The notes: generated by a model from the letters alone, not told the origin. A stretch of 64,000 nt of DNA from Pantoea coffeiphila (GCF_016909495.1 NZ_JAFBFW010000007.1:182900-246899), one strand, 5' to 3'. Numbered from the stretch's first letter, positions 36,077 to 45,921 are shown. Program-made: numbers and translations.

Positions 36077-36982
36077 TTACTGATAGGTAAAGGTGACGCC
36101 GATTATCGACTGTACATTGCCCGCCGTCAGGTCTCCGCTGGTGCGCGCATAGTTGGCGGTCAATCCCAGATCGCGCGCGGCTGGACCAACGGTTCCCAGT
36201 GAAACCGGATCGTTAGCCGGAACAACAGTGCCGCTGCGGGTCATTTGCACGCCGATACCCTGGGCAGGTAACGCCGAGGCGCTGTTGGTGAAGATAGAAT
36301 TACCGGCATCTTCCGTGGTGCCCGAAAGGTAATAGCTGATCTGCTGGTTCTGCGCACACCGGATGTTCAGCGGCACTGCGGTCGATGCGGGATAGTCCGG
36401 CAGCGTCACCGTCACGTTACGCGAAGAGACGTCACAGCCGCCGGTGGGCACCACCACATCATTGTTAGCATAAATATTCCACACGAACTGGAAGGAGTCG
36501 TTATCCCTGTTATTGGTCTGGTGCAGGATCAGCACGGCGACCAGCGACCCGGCTTTGATTGTGACCCCACCTGCGGTGCTGATGGGAGTCAGATACAACA
36601 CGGTTGGCCATCCCTTGTCGGCTTTTGAGGTATAGGTTACCGGTGCAGTTTCCCTGGTAGTTGGAAAGGGATAGCTGGCACTATTGTATCTTACGGTGCC
36701 GGTAAAGTTGGCCAGCGCACCGCCGTAGGCCGAACCACGTTGGAGGGTAACGTAATCGATCATGGTTTCCGGATAGTCGTTATGGCAGAAAATCTGCGAC
36801 GACAGATCGACGACCAGGTTCTGCCCGACGCTGACCGCCGGTGTAAGGTTAACGTAGACGCTGGCTGCGCCGCCGCCGATCGGAATGGTTGCACCGTTGG
36901 CGGTTCGGCAGGCAAAAGCGAAGACGTTGGCAGACCAGCTCAGCAGCAGCAGCGCGGTCAGCAGGGTGATTATCTTTTTCAT
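36077..36982 (-). CDS. fimH: FimH, type 1 fimbrial tip adhesin
   Basis: Mannose-binding adhesin at the tip of type 1 pili. 301 residues; signal peptide ending NVFAFACRTANG, so the mature N-terminus FACRTANG matches FimH (FACKTANG), whose N-terminal Phe is part of the mannose pocket. The pocket residues appear in SQIFCHNDYPETMIDY near residue 65 and NNRDNDSFQFVWNIYANND near 158, where the E. coli pocket residues Asp, Gln and Asn fall. The pilin domain starts GGCDVSSRNVTV near 180 and ends VTFTYQ. Last gene of fimAICDFGH. Similarity to E. coli FimH is high throughout. Confidence 0.95.
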   Translation of the reverse strand: MKKIITLLTALLLLSWSANVFAFACRTANGATIPIGGGAASVYVNLTPAVSVGQNLVVDLSSQIFCHNDYPETMIDYVTLQRGSAYGGALANFTGTVRYNSASYPFPTTRETAPVTYTSKADKGWPTVLYLTPISTAGGVTIKAGSLVAVLILHQTNNRDNDSFQFVWNIYANNDVVVPTGGCDVSSRNVTVTLPDYPASTAVPLNIRCAQNQQISYYLSGTTEDAGNSIFTNSASALPAQGIGVQMTRSGTVVPANDPVSLGTVGPAARDLGLTANYARTSGDLTAGNVQSIIGVTFTYQ

Positions 36983-36999
36983 TTATCTATTCTCCGGAT

Positions 37000-37503
37000 T
37001 CAGGCGTAGGTGTAGGTGACGCTAATCACCGCCTGGATAGTGCCCTGAGTGGCACCGCCGTTGACCGTCAGCGCTCTGACCTTCAGCGGGAACGTGGCGG
37101 TCTGGGTGGTCCCATCGACCTGTACCGATTTTTTGGTGCCGGTATTGAGGGTGGCGCCCGCATCATCCTGTAGCTCAAGCTGGATGCTGCCCGCCGTACC
37201 CTGGTTTTTGTAGTAGCCCGTGGCATCGGCCGTGCCGCTAAAACTGGCCGTTACGCGTGAAGTTCCGGCAGGGCAGTTGCTCAGATTCAGCGTGGCATCC
37301 TGCCAGGCGGACGAAGAACCCGCGGATACCAGGCTGAAGGTGTAGAGATCGCCAAGTTCTACCGCGGCGTTTTTGGTCGAAACCGCACAGGGTTGCGCTA
37401 CCACTTTGCCGTTGACGGTGATTGTCACATCGGCGGCCTGCATAGTCGGGGAGGCAACTGACAGCATCAGCGCCAGCAGCCATCCGTTCCGGGTCAATTT
37501 CAT
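37000..37503 (-). CDS. fimG: FimG, minor tip pilin
   Basis: Tip fibrillum subunit linking FimF to FimH. 167 residues, the same as E. coli FimG. Signal ends MQAADVTITVNGKVV, matching the E. coli donor strand start ADVTITVNG. Cys pair in AQPCAVST and LSNCPAGT; C-terminal VISVTYTYA carries the penultimate Tyr typical of chaperone-usher subunits. 17 bp from fimH, 12 bp from fimF. Confidence 0.94.
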   Translation of the reverse strand: MKLTRNGWLLALMLSVASPTMQAADVTITVNGKVVAQPCAVSTKNAAVELGDLYTFSLVSAGSSSAWQDATLNLSNCPAGTSRVTASFSGTADATGYYKNQGTAGSIQLELQDDAGATLNTGTKKSVQVDGTTQTATFPLKVRALTVNGGATQGTIQAVISVTYTYA

Positions 37504-37515
37504 TTCAGTCTCCCG

Positions 37516-38046
37516 TTACAGAAATTCAAGGGTGAACGTTGCGGTGGCATTCACGTGCCCGGCGGTAACCGGGATGCGGGTGGTCATCAGCTGAGCATAA
37601 AAGTTCAGCGTATTAGCCTGACCCGGCGTCAGCGTGGTCCAGGGAATACTGGCGGAGGTGGCGTTCAGTGGCAGCATTGCCTGCTGCGCGTTAAGGATTT
37701 GAATCCCCATTCCAGCCGCCGATGCTGCGCCAGTGTTGAGCTTCAGCAGCGCGGTATTATCGTTATCCGCCACGCCGGTGAAGCCGACTTTGACCGCCGT
37801 CACCGAACTGCCGCAGGGCGACAGCAGGATACGGAACGGAACCGGAGGTGTGGTACTGCCCACCGCGTGAAACTGTCGGGCCGCGTTATTCATCAGATCG
37901 ACGGTGAAGTCTTTTGATTCAGTGGCTACAGTGCAGGCGTTATCCCGCACGTAGCCGCTGATGGTAATCGTGCTGTCTGCCGCAGCGGCTCCGTTAGACG
38001 CCAGCAGCAGGCATGCGCCCAGCAGATAAAGTGTTTTTTTCATCAT
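37516..38046 (-). CDS. fimF: FimF, minor tip pilin
   Basis: Tip adaptor subunit. 176 residues; signal ends [17 protein letters not shown], paralleling E. coli FimF ADSTITIRGYVRDN. The Cys pair is in NACTVAT and LSPCGSS. Two consecutive ATGs (38046 and 38043) are possible starts, with AAGGAA upstream. 12 bp separate it from fimG and 7 bp from the fimD stop. Confidence 0.94.
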   Translation of the reverse strand: MMKKTLYLLGACLLLASNGAAAADSTITISGYVRDNACTVATESKDFTVDLMNNAARQFHAVGSTTPPVPFRILLSPCGSSVTAVKVGFTGVADNDNTALLKLNTGAASAAGMGIQILNAQQAMLPLNATSASIPWTTLTPGQANTLNFYAQLMTTRIPVTAGHVNATATFTLEFL

Positions 38047-38053
38047 GGCTTCC

Positions 38054-40690
38054 TTAGCGGCACACCGCTGACAGCTGGCTCAATGCCTGCTCCTGATCTT
38101 CTTTCGCCACGCGGTAATCGGCCTGGCAACTGGCGTCCGCCCCGTCTCCCCATTTCACCAGCACCTTACCGGCCGCCGGCATGCCGCTGAGATACACCTG
38201 GCCACCGTCGGCGACAATGCTGCTATTCTGGCCGTCGGCAGAAGACGCCATGGCACCAAACGGCACGGGTTTACCGTTGTAAGTCAGGGTCATCAGTAGC
38301 TTCATGCCGACCTGAGCCTTAAACTCGGCGCGGACAATCGCGCCGTGTGTCGGCACCACGGTGGCAACGGCGTCATTCAGTTCAATGTTGTCCGCCAGAC
38401 TGTTGGTATTCAGCGCGATGCGGTTTTCGCGATAATCCGTGGCGTAAGGCAGTACGGCGTAGCCGCGGCTGTCGGTGCGAACGCCGGTCTGATTTTCCAC
38501 TTTCACATTTCCTGCACCGGGTGCCTTAATCAGCACGACCGTATCGTTCATTGGCTGGCTTAGCGTCACGCCGTTAGCATGCGCCAGTACACCGCCGCTC
38601 ATGCCGTAATAAACCTGATCAATATTTTCACTCCGGCTGTAGCCGACGTTAGCGTTAGCATGGCCACCACGGTAGTTCAGTGCCGCATACCCGTTACTGC
38701 CGCTGCTGCCGTTGCCACCGCCTGCATAGCCGGTCTGCATGCTGTAGCTCAGGTTATTGTCTTCCAGCACGGTACCGTAAAGCCCGGCCAGGCTGGTCGT
38801 CCGTCCATTGAGATCGTTCGACATGCTGTAGCTTGCGCTGGCATTACGCCACGCGGATTGACTGTCGGAGCGCATCCAGTGGCTGAACGGAATCGACACG
38901 TTCAGCGCCAGCATCTGGTCGCGGCCCTGCTGCCAGGCATTTTTGGTCAGGCTATAGCTCAGCGTCCAGTTAATGTCATCAACGGCGGTGTTCACGCCGA
39001 GCTGCAGCTGCTCATCGGCGCCATCGGTTCCCCAGTAGGTCTGATGACTGCCGCTCAGATAGGCGGTCGCAGTGCGTCCTAACTGCTGGGTGATGCTGGC
39101 CTGAACTTTGCCGCGTTTGCTGTAAGCGAGGTTATAGTAGTCACTGAAGACCGGTTTCATCTCGACGATGCCATCCTGCGTTTCCACGTTGTAGCCGCTC
39201 ATGCGGTTATAGGTGGTATCGGCAAAGCTAAAAAAGCCGCGGGTAGAGTAGCGATAACCCACCAGCTGAAAATTGGTGCCTGTTTCACTGAGCGATTTGT
39301 TATACAGAAAGCGTATCGACTGTCCCTGATGATCGCTGTCATCGGGCAGGGTGGCGTTGGCCTGGGTCACATCAAGCGACAGCGCGCCGAACTCGCCCAT
39401 GTTTTTACCCACGCCGAGGTTAAATGCACGATAGCGATCTGCCAGCTGTGCGCCGCCGTAAATCGTAAAACCCGAGGCCAGTCCGTGTAGCAGGGTGCCC
39501 TGGACAAAATGGGGGTTTTCCTGCCGATCGTTTCCGCTGCGGTATTCCCCGGCGGTAAATGAGTAGCGGGTACGGCCTTCACGCTGCAGGATCGGAACGG
39601 AGGAGTAGGGCACGGTGAAAACCTGGCTGCTGCCGTCGGCTTCTTTAATGGTGACCTGCAGATCGCCGCCGCTTCCCGCTGCGTAGAGATCGTTGATGGT
39701 GAACGGGCCCGGTGGCACGGTACTGTGATAGATTTCGTAGCCGTTTTGTTTGATCGAAACCTGTGCCGTACCGCGGGCAATACCGTGAACGGACGGCGCA
39801 AAGCCTCGCTGACTGTCCGGCAGCATATTGTCATCGGAAGCCAGCTGGAGACCACGGAAGTTGATACCGTCGAAGATATCACTGTTGCTGTAGCTGTCGC
39901 CCAGCGTCAGGCGTGAACGCCATGAAGTGATGTCGCGCTCCAGCCAGGTGTTCACGTGCTGCCATTTATTTTCATTGCTGTTGGAGCTGCCGCTGCTGCT
40001 GTAACTCCAGGTGGTGTTATCGCGCAGGCGCCAGGCACCGATATTCAGCCCGCTTTGCAGGTTAAGATAAGCATAATTGCTGTTGCCGCCGTTCGTGTTG
40101 TGAACGCTGTTACCGGTGAAGTTGTAATTCAGCAAACCGGCATTAATACCGTTATCCCACATTTCAGGTGGAATATAGCCGCGAGCATGTCCGCCCATAA
40201 AAGCCTGAGGAATGGTCAGGTATAAACGCTGCTGACCTACGTCAAAGCGGCTGGTGGCATCGGGAATCATCTGAGCGAGTGCTACGCAGGCATCATTTCC
40301 CAGCAGCTCCATTCCGGCGATTGATGAGGTGTTCACACCCATATCGCTCAGCTGGCCGCGCGTCAGGCAGGGAATCAAACCATGACCGTCTTCACCCGGA
40401 TTAAAGCTGACGTCATGAGTCGTCATGTAACCGTCGTTGAGATAGATATCGACGCGGTAGGTGCCCGCCGGGACTTCCTGTCCTTTTTCAAAGTTAGAAA
40501 GGTCCGCGACTGCTGCGGGGTCGTCTGCCAGAAAACGCGGGTTAAAGTAAATTTCTGCCTGTGTAGAAAAGGTCTGCGAAGCCAGTAAAATTGCGAGCGG
40601 GATGCGGGCGAATTTGCCGGAAGATTGCGATTCATTGCTCAGTGCGCGTCGGAAAGCCAAACGGTCGAGTCCATATTTCAGATGTGACAT
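38054..40690 (-). CDS. fimD: FimD, outer-membrane usher
   Basis: Pore through which FimC-subunit complexes are assembled. From ATG 40688-40690 ([13 protein letters not shown]), which has GGAGGG 5 bases upstream, it is 878 residues, the same length as E. coli FimD; the frame continues upstream but without a usable site. After the signal come the N-terminal chaperone-binding domain ([21 protein letters not shown]), the beta-barrel with plug ([28 protein letters not shown]), and two C-terminal domains ending QLSAVCR with the Cys pair SCQADYR...VCR. Confidence 0.96.
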   Translation of the reverse strand: MSHLKYGLDRLAFRRALSNESQSSGKFARIPLAILLASQTFSTQAEIYFNPRFLADDPAAVADLSNFEKGQEVPAGTYRVDIYLNDGYMTTHDVSFNPGEDGHGLIPCLTRGQLSDMGVNTSSIAGMELLGNDACVALAQMIPDATSRFDVGQQRLYLTIPQAFMGGHARGYIPPEMWDNGINAGLLNYNFTGNSVHNTNGGNSNYAYLNLQSGLNIGAWRLRDNTTWSYSSSGSSNSNENKWQHVNTWLERDITSWRSRLTLGDSYSNSDIFDGINFRGLQLASDDNMLPDSQRGFAPSVHGIARGTAQVSIKQNGYEIYHSTVPPGPFTINDLYAAGSGGDLQVTIKEADGSSQVFTVPYSSVPILQREGRTRYSFTAGEYRSGNDRQENPHFVQGTLLHGLASGFTIYGGAQLADRYRAFNLGVGKNMGEFGALSLDVTQANATLPDDSDHQGQSIRFLYNKSLSETGTNFQLVGYRYSTRGFFSFADTTYNRMSGYNVETQDGIVEMKPVFSDYYNLAYSKRGKVQASITQQLGRTATAYLSGSHQTYWGTDGADEQLQLGVNTAVDDINWTLSYSLTKNAWQQGRDQMLALNVSIPFSHWMRSDSQSAWRNASASYSMSNDLNGRTTSLAGLYGTVLEDNNLSYSMQTGYAGGGNGSSGSNGYAALNYRGGHANANVGYSRSENIDQVYYGMSGGVLAHANGVTLSQPMNDTVVLIKAPGAGNVKVENQTGVRTDSRGYAVLPYATDYRENRIALNTNSLADNIELNDAVATVVPTHGAIVRAEFKAQVGMKLLMTLTYNGKPVPFGAMASSADGQNSSIVADGGQVYLSGMPAAGKVLVKWGDGADASCQADYRVAKEDQEQALSQLSAVCR

Positions 40691-40770
40691 AGTCCCTCCG
40701 GTCCGAAGTCGCCCGGCAGTCATTTCTTTTCGTTAATTGGGGGAAGGGGAGAGCGTTTCTCCCCATCGAT

Positions 40771-41475
40771 TTACTGCATCGTGCCTTTCATGCGAGGGGT
40801 TAAAGCACCGTAATCATTAATGGTGCGCCAGGAGATATCACTGCCTGCATCCGCAGGAAGTTTGATGCTGACTTCGCCCATTGGCGGCACGAGTGCATTT
40901 TCCAGAATTCGGGTACCGGCGTTGATCTCGGTGAGAGTCTGGTAATAAGGCGTTGGATTAATCAGCGTGAGCGTACCCGCGCTGCGGCGAAACTTAATCT
41001 TTTCTGCGGCCTGCTCTGGCGGCATGGCGAGATTAGCCGGACGATAGTAAAGCTTGATGCGGCTGATAATGGCCAGCTGTAGCGTATTTTCGCTGAGCTT
41101 TGATTTTTCCATTGACGGGATCGCTTTAACATTCATCCAGAACAGACTTTCGCGATCCTGCGGCAGCTGATTGTTGGTGGCATCCACGATGCGCAGGGTA
41201 TTCTCTTTTTTACCCTGCATGGCAAACAGCGGAGGCGTGATAACGAAACGGCCGTCCTTCACTCCATCCTTATTCTCAACCCATGACTGGATAAGATAGG
41301 TGCTGCTGTCATCGTTATTTGTCACGGCCAGCTGAACCTGTTTTTGCCCGGCGGGATAAATGACCCGGGTTGCGCCCAGTGCAACGCCGGCTTCTGCCTG
41401 CGGAACCAAGCCCGCAGTGGCAACCATAAATAAGCCAGCCAACAGGCCCCGAGTGAAGTTAAGTGTTTTTTTCAT
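40771..41475 (-). CDS. fimC: FimC, periplasmic pilus chaperone
   Basis: Donates a G1 strand to pilus subunits and delivers them to the usher. From ATG 41475 (MKKTLNFTRG), with GGAG upstream, 234 residues; an upstream in-frame GTG at 41496 is less likely. Signal ends PQAEAGVALGATRVIYPAG, matching mature FimC. The chaperone signature LFWMNVKAIP lies near residue 111, and ISRIKLYYRPANL near 138 carries the conserved Lys/Arg region. Two immunoglobulin-like domains follow the usual layout. Confidence 0.95.
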   Translation of the reverse strand: MKKTLNFTRGLLAGLFMVATAGLVPQAEAGVALGATRVIYPAGQKQVQLAVTNNDDSSTYLIQSWVENKDGVKDGRFVITPPLFAMQGKKENTLRIVDATNNQLPQDRESLFWMNVKAIPSMEKSKLSENTLQLAIISRIKLYYRPANLAMPPEQAAEKIKFRRSAGTLTLINPTPYYQTLTEINAGTRILENALVPPMGEVSIKLPADAGSDISWRTINDYGALTPRMKGTMQ

Positions 41476-41529
41476 GTTGTCTCCTTTAGCATTCACCGTA
41501 TGTTCTGTTGGCGGTATCTATGCTGTTAA

Positions 41530-42078
41530 TTACTGATAGGTCAGGGAGAACCAGGCCTGCGCATTCGCGATGCCGCCGGTAACCTGATTGCCCGTTGCCC
41601 GATATTTTGCGACGAAATGTAATGTGTTCAGCCCGGTATAAATTCGCGTCCATGAAGCGGGTGGTGAATTTGGACTGATCAACTGGTCATCTTTGTCGAA
41701 CAGTGCAACACCGATTCCGGTTGCGATCCCTGGGCCTTCTCCGACGGAGAGAACCTCGGGGTTTTTACCATCAGCGACGCCGTGAAAGGTCACGCCCACG
41801 TGCTGACTGACTGCCGTGCTGCATTCCTGCAGCTGAATGTCGAAGGGAACGGGATTGGCATCTTCCCCTGCGGCATGAAAACGGTTACTACTGATTTGCC
41901 CCATCCTGACTGTCATTTGCCGGTCACCGGCTTCAACGCGACAGGATTCGGCGATAACGATCCCCTGGAAACGCATACTTCCGCCGGGTAAGGTGACGTG
42001 CCACTGATTTCCCGCCAGTGCCAGCGGGGGTAACAGCAACATCAACAGACCCGATTTCATCCTTTGCATTTTGTTCAT
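41530..42078 (-). CDS. fimI: FimI, accessory pilin-like subunit
   Basis: 182 residues, pilin fold. Signal to about [10 protein letters not shown], Cys pair in AESCRVEAG and LQECSTAV, C-terminus WFSLTYQ with penultimate Tyr. In E. coli FimI is thought to end or anchor the pilus rod. It follows fimA by 63 bp containing a hairpin, which likely lowers its expression relative to FimA. The exact start among three in-frame ATGs near 42078 is uncertain. Confidence 0.9.
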   Translation of the reverse strand: MNKMQRMKSGLLMLLLPPLALAGNQWHVTLPGGSMRFQGIVIAESCRVEAGDRQMTVRMGQISSNRFHAAGEDANPVPFDIQLQECSTAVSQHVGVTFHGVADGKNPEVLSVGEGPGIATGIGVALFDKDDQLISPNSPPASWTRIYTGLNTLHFVAKYRATGNQVTGGIANAQAWFSLTYQ

Positions 42079-42098
42079 CCCAGTCCCGTTGCGGATAG

Positions 42099-42115
42099 CG
42101 GGCCATCCTGGCCCG
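42099..42115. promoter_or_regulatory. hairpin between fimA and fimI
   Basis: A perfect 7-bp stem CGGGCCA / TGGCCCG with a 3-nt loop, 27 bp downstream of fimA. No T-run. Such a hairpin between major and minor pilin genes can attenuate or stabilise the fimA message, giving excess FimA. Confidence 0.6.
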
Positions 42116-42141
42116 ATTCGCTTCCCTGCGTGATGAGTGTC

Positions 42142-42684
42142 TTACTCGTACTGAACTTTGAAGGTGGCGTCAGCGTTCGCGGTACCTGCGGTTGCAGCAT
42201 CGGTAGCGAAGTAGCGCGCCTGGAATGGAATCACGTTGGTGCCATCGTTCAGGACAGTTGCATTGCTGAAGTCAGCACCATCCAGTTTCAGTGGCGTGCC
42301 GGTTCTGTCGAGGATCTGTACGCCAACGTTGGTTGCGCTGCCCGCAGCGGAGCTTTGCAGCGCCAGTACATCCGGGTTAGCGTTATCAATGGCCGTTCCT
42401 GAGAAGGCAACGGCTGCTTTGGTCGCAACGGAGGTATCACAGTCGTTCAGCTGGATGTTGAAACCGACCGCCGAGCTGGTATCACCTAAAGCGGCGAGCT
42501 TAGCTGAACGAACCTGGCCTAACGTTACGGTCTGGTCCATTGAGCCGGCATCGACTGCACAGGCTGCGTTGACCACTTCACCTTTAAAGTGAACCGTACC
42601 GCCATTCACCGTCGTGGTTGCAGCCAGAGCAGCAGTAGAGGTCAGAGACAGGGCAGACAGAACAACAATCGCTAATTTTTTCAT
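42142..42684 (-). CDS. fimA: FimA, major type 1 pilin
   Basis: Rod subunit. 180 residues against 182 in E. coli. Signal ends [21 protein letters not shown], which matches mature FimA ([18 protein letters not shown]). Cys pair in AACAVDA and LNDCDTS; C-terminus ATFKVQYE. First structural gene of the operon, 32 bp downstream of the LuxR-type regulator gene, so no invertible fimS-type switch can lie directly before it. Confidence 0.96.
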   Translation of the reverse strand: MKKLAIVVLSALSLTSTAALAATTTVNGGTVHFKGEVVNAACAVDAGSMDQTVTLGQVRSAKLAALGDTSSAVGFNIQLNDCDTSVATKAAVAFSGTAIDNANPDVLALQSSAAGSATNVGVQILDRTGTPLKLDGADFSNATVLNDGTNVIPFQARYFATDAATAGTANADATFKVQYE

Positions 42685-42716
42685 GATATATTTCCTTTAT
42701 CATATTGGTGAGGCTA

Positions 42717-43271
42717 TTACTCAGATGTAATGAGCCGGTTTTTTAAAAATAATTTATGGAACATAATTCTGTTTTCACACCCCAGCTTCATCATTAAATT
42801 CCGCCGGTGTGAATAAATTGTTTTTAGCTTTACGCCAAGTTTTAAAGCTATTTCCTTATTGCTTTCTCCCTTTCTTAACATGTTGAGCATCTGTTTTTCA
42901 CGATGCGTTAAGTTGAATTTAATATGGTAATTCCCTGGTGTGTCTTCACTCGCAAAGAAAGAAATAATTTCTTTCAGGCTGCTTCCTTTATCTAAAACGG
43001 CTACTTCCTTATAAAGTTCGGAGTTGTAATAGGCCAAATCGCTGGAAGCGAAAGCCACCGTTTTTTTTCTGGAAGCAGGCAGGTCCTTACATTCATTTAT
43101 GTCATTAAAATCCAGGTCAACAACCTGGTAAAATGCTTCAATAAAATCTGTGCCGAGCAGTTCCAGTAGGCCAAGGATAAAATATTGGTCGTGTGATAAC
43201 ACATTCCTTGACGGTTTAATGCCTGAATTCAATTCCATGATATCGACCCTTATTCCCTGTGTGCCCGACAT
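42717..43271 (-). CDS. LuxR-type (NarL/FixJ HTH) regulator next to fimA
   Basis: 184 residues from ATG 43269-43271 (MSGTQGIRVD), which has GCGGAG upstream; an in-frame GTG at 43298 and an ATG at 43238 are alternatives. The N-terminal two thirds show no receiver-domain aspartate pattern that I can recognise. The C-terminal HTH is clear (LTHREKQMLNMLRKGESNKEIA...TIYSHRRNLMMKLG). Position and orientation suggest it controls, and may be co-transcribed with, the fim operon, comparable to FimW in Salmonella; that role is inference. Confidence 0.8.
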   Translation of the reverse strand: MSGTQGIRVDIMELNSGIKPSRNVLSHDQYFILGLLELLGTDFIEAFYQVVDLDFNDINECKDLPASRKKTVAFASSDLAYYNSELYKEVAVLDKGSSLKEIISFFASEDTPGNYHIKFNLTHREKQMLNMLRKGESNKEIALKLGVKLKTIYSHRRNLMMKLGCENRIMFHKLFLKNRLITSE

Positions 43272-44034
43272 ATCAATAACTCCGCAATAATTTACCACCT
43301 TAAAAATCTTCAGCTATGTGATAAGGTCAAAAGCAGCTTCTTTGTCTGTGTCATGTGCAAAATCCAGTTTTAAATCCCACAAAGTGGTTTATGTGTCGAT
43401 TTTTAAGTTCAATTAACCTTGTGCTTTAAGGATAATTCACTGTCTTATTGATAGGCTGTGATTATCATTTAACTGAAAAGCAATAGGCACACTCTTTATA
43501 TTGGATTTTTCTTAGGTAGTATTCCTCTACATAACACTTTTTTTTAACGTTTCCCGCCGCGGTGTTGCCATGTTTCCATGTTAATCACCCGAGGTGCTGA
43601 ATAACTTTTAAGATAATGTTGAGTAAGAACTTTCTAACACTAAGGTATTTCATCCCTTTTTCCGTATGTTTTTCTTTATCTAACCGTTTTTCGTATATCC
43701 GTTGTTGAAATCGGCGTTCAGACTACTAACCTGCATGGTGGCCAATTTCTGCTGTTTTTTGCTCCTCATCAATTCACGCTGTTTAAGGATTCACGTCTGC
43801 AGGCAAGCGTTTTAATCTGTGTTGCTTTAAGGCTGCTGCGTGCATCTCGTTTCGATGGGGTAAAGATTATCACCGTGATTCCAGATTGGTTATTTGTATT
43901 TGTTATTTCCATCTATTTGGGTTTTTATGCTGATTTTAAGTTAAATTATAAGTTTTTTTAGTCAAAATAACTGCTGTGTTATGGTGTATTTTTACTTTAG
44001 AGATCTGGCACTTAAATAAATCAAAGGCTGAGGC
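43272..44034. other. 763-bp AT-rich divergent control region
   Basis: Lies between the leftward LuxR-type regulator with the fim operon and the rightward ToxR-like gene. It is clearly AT-richer than the core genes and has no supported open frame. I searched for a pair of 9-bp inverted repeats like the E. coli fimS TTGGGGCCA and found none. Promoters for both directions must be here. Confidence 0.55.
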
Positions 44035-44991
44035 ATGATCTACAGGATTCAGGAGTCGATTTTTTTCAGGAATGATGACGGGCGAGTGTGGACAGATGAC
44101 GATTCCCGAGTAATTTTGACTGCCACGACGGGTCGACTGCTGACGTATCTCCTGCAGCACAAAGGTAATGTGATATCGAAAGATGAACTGCTTGAAAATG
44201 TATGGGATGCTTATGGTTTATCAACGTCAAGCAATAGCCTTTACAAGTACATTTCAGACCTGAGGGCAGTGTTTAAAAATCTTGGCTGTACGGACGAAAT
44301 CATTGTTACCGTACCCAAATTGGGTTTCATGATTGCTAAATCTGTTCGCGTGGAGAGGCTTGATGACGGCGAACCCGCGGGTGGAACAGTCATTGAATCC
44401 GTTATTGAGCCGCCGGTTGAGCTCAATACCCGCCCCGCATCAGAGCCTGATAGGGCGCGGAATGTAAACAATAACAGTGCTGAAGACGCTGCTGTAGAAT
44501 CTGAAATTAACGAAAGTCATTCAACTGAATCTCAATTCCTCGAAAATAAACATCGCGAAAATACCGTTGCAGAGAAAGTCCGAGCAGAAGAGTCTATTCT
44601 GGTTAAACCTTCCTTCATGCAAGTAAAGGTCGTGCTGCTTTCTATCGTTTTGACAGTATTGGTCGCCGGTATTGTTGCTTTATATATCATGGGGGATAGC
44701 GGCAGGCAGGAAGAGATGACCTGGTCTTTGGGTAATATAGATAATTGCCCGGTAAGAAGCTTTAATCCACATGAATCAGAAAAGTCTCTTGCCGTTCTGC
44801 AAAATGTTATCGCAACGAAGGGCATGTTGTGTTCCGGCAACAGCATTTTCTTTGTTCGCGTTTCTGAGCCCGTTTTGACCGATAAAAAAGGCCGAATTTT
44901 TATCTCCCGCTGCAATTATGTTGACGACAAACGTAAGAAATTCTCATCGTGCGAAAATTATTACAGAGCAGACTATGAAATCACGCGCTAA
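44035..44991 (+). CDS. ToxR-like membrane-bound transcription regulator
   Basis: 318 residues. An N-terminal OmpR/ToxR-type winged helix (residues 1-105; ATTGRLLTYLLQHKGNVISKD and KYISDLRAVFKNLG) is followed by a long polar, acidic linker (about 115-195), one transmembrane segment (VLLSIVLTVLVAGIVALYIM, near 205-225) and a periplasmic domain with four Cys (DNCPV, MLCSG, SRCNY, SSCENYY). The layout fits ToxR/CadC/MarT regulators that sense the periplasm. It overlaps the next gene by 17 bp. Confidence 0.85.
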   Translation: MIYRIQESIFFRNDDGRVWTDDDSRVILTATTGRLLTYLLQHKGNVISKDELLENVWDAYGLSTSSNSLYKYISDLRAVFKNLGCTDEIIVTVPKLGFMIAKSVRVERLDDGEPAGGTVIESVIEPPVELNTRPASEPDRARNVNNNSAEDAAVESEINESHSTESQFLENKHRENTVAEKVRAEESILVKPSFMQVKVVLLSIVLTVLVAGIVALYIMGDSGRQEEMTWSLGNIDNCPVRSFNPHESEKSLAVLQNVIATKGMLCSGNSIFFVRVSEPVLTDKKGRIFISRCNYVDDKRKKFSSCENYYRADYEITR

Positions 44992-45463
44992 ATTCCAGGG
45001 AAAATTAATTTACATACTTTCCACTGCGGTGGTCGTGGCCATATTAATTTTAGGGTACAGGGTCTTCTCTCCGACTAACAAGAGCGGTTTTGACTGCACC
45101 GGCTACCTGATCGTGGATTCTGATGCCTTCAACTTCTCTGACGGTCTCAACTCCTATCTGCTGATGGGGAATGACAACAAAGGCTACTTCAATATGTCGG
45201 GCACGGTGAAGTCGAATGCCGTTTCCTACCACGTGGAGCGCTCTTACGGATTCAGCTACCAGCAACAAAAGGACGGCATTTATCATCTAACCGATATCAC
45301 CATGTCCAAACGGAGTGCAGATAATGCCGCTGATGACGTGATGAGCAAGGTCATGATCAGCCCCGATCCCGATCATGGTCGCTACATAAAGATTAAAGAG
45401 TTGGGGAATGCGTTTGTGCTACAGGGCGTGTATTCGCCATCATTGATGTGCGTGCAAAACTGA
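44975..45463 (+). CDS. FidL-like inner-membrane partner protein
   Basis: 162 residues from ATG 44975 (MKSRAKFQGKLIYILS), chosen over 44918 because the latter overlaps the ToxR-like coding region deeply. One N-terminal membrane segment (IYILSTAVVVAILILGYRVF) is followed by a periplasmic domain with Cys in FDCTGY and SLMCVQN. It resembles FidL-type proteins encoded beside MarT in Salmonella SPI-3. As in ToxRS pairs it may stabilise or modulate its regulator; that is inference from arrangement. Confidence 0.75.
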   Translation: MKSRAKFQGKLIYILSTAVVVAILILGYRVFSPTNKSGFDCTGYLIVDSDAFNFSDGLNSYLLMGNDNKGYFNMSGTVKSNAVSYHVERSYGFSYQQQKDGIYHLTDITMSKRSADNAADDVMSKVMISPDPDHGRYIKIKELGNAFVLQGVYSPSLMCVQN

Positions 45464-45561
45464 GGGGTGATGCGAAGCTGAAAAGTGGTGCAAAACGTCA
45501 TTCCTGCCGTTTTGTCGAACCCTGTCGAGGCTTCTCACCCCTCTCTCCGGAAATTATGCAT

Positions 45562-45592
45562 AAAAAAAAGCCTGAACTTTCGCTCAGGCTTT
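45562..45592 (-). terminator. terminator of the right tRNA-Ser gene
   Basis: Same hairpin as at 33051-33081 with one base changed at the stem-loop junction; on the minus strand it ends in a T-run. Confidence 0.9.
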
Positions 45593-45603
45593 CTCTTTAA
45601 ATA

Positions 45604-45691
45604 TGGTGGTGAGAGAGGGGTTCGAACCCTCGATACGTTGCCGTATACACACTTTCCAGGCGTGCTCCTTCAGCCACTCGGACACCTCACC
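45604..45691 (-). tRNA. serX: tRNA-Ser(GGA), serX-equivalent
   Basis: Identical over all 88 nt to the copy at 33093-33180: anticodon GGA, long variable arm, encoded CCA, A as discriminator base. It lies next to ghrA, as serX does in E. coli, so this is taken as the ancestral copy. Confidence 0.97.
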
Positions 45692-45921
45692 ATATTGTTA
45701 TCGCAACTGCGTTGTCGACGGGCGCTAATGTAGGGAAAAGCCTCGCTGCGGTCAACTGACTTTCAACGCTTTTGCGTGCGTTTAATCAGTTTTAAATCAC
45801 TTTGCCGATAAAAACGGCAGGAGAGAGGCCAAACCAGCCTGAAAATACGAATCCGTGACCATTTTTTTCTTGCCAGCTGCGGCGTTTTACCCGAGCCTTA
45901 AAGAAAAACAGGAGAAAAAAC

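Larger units (their letters stand above)
45488..45698. repeat. 211-bp direct repeat, right copy (tRNA-Ser locus)
   Basis: Same orientation as 32977-33187, with 5 substitutions between copies: three in the distal part, one in the terminator loop, one between terminator and tRNA. Identity stops abruptly at both ends. This copy keeps the E. coli serX-ghrA order on its right. Confidence 0.95.

Noticed and set aside
43272..44034. An E. coli-type fimS invertible switch
   Set aside because: No pair of 9-bp inverted repeats like TTGGGGCCA and no adjacent recombinase gene were found.
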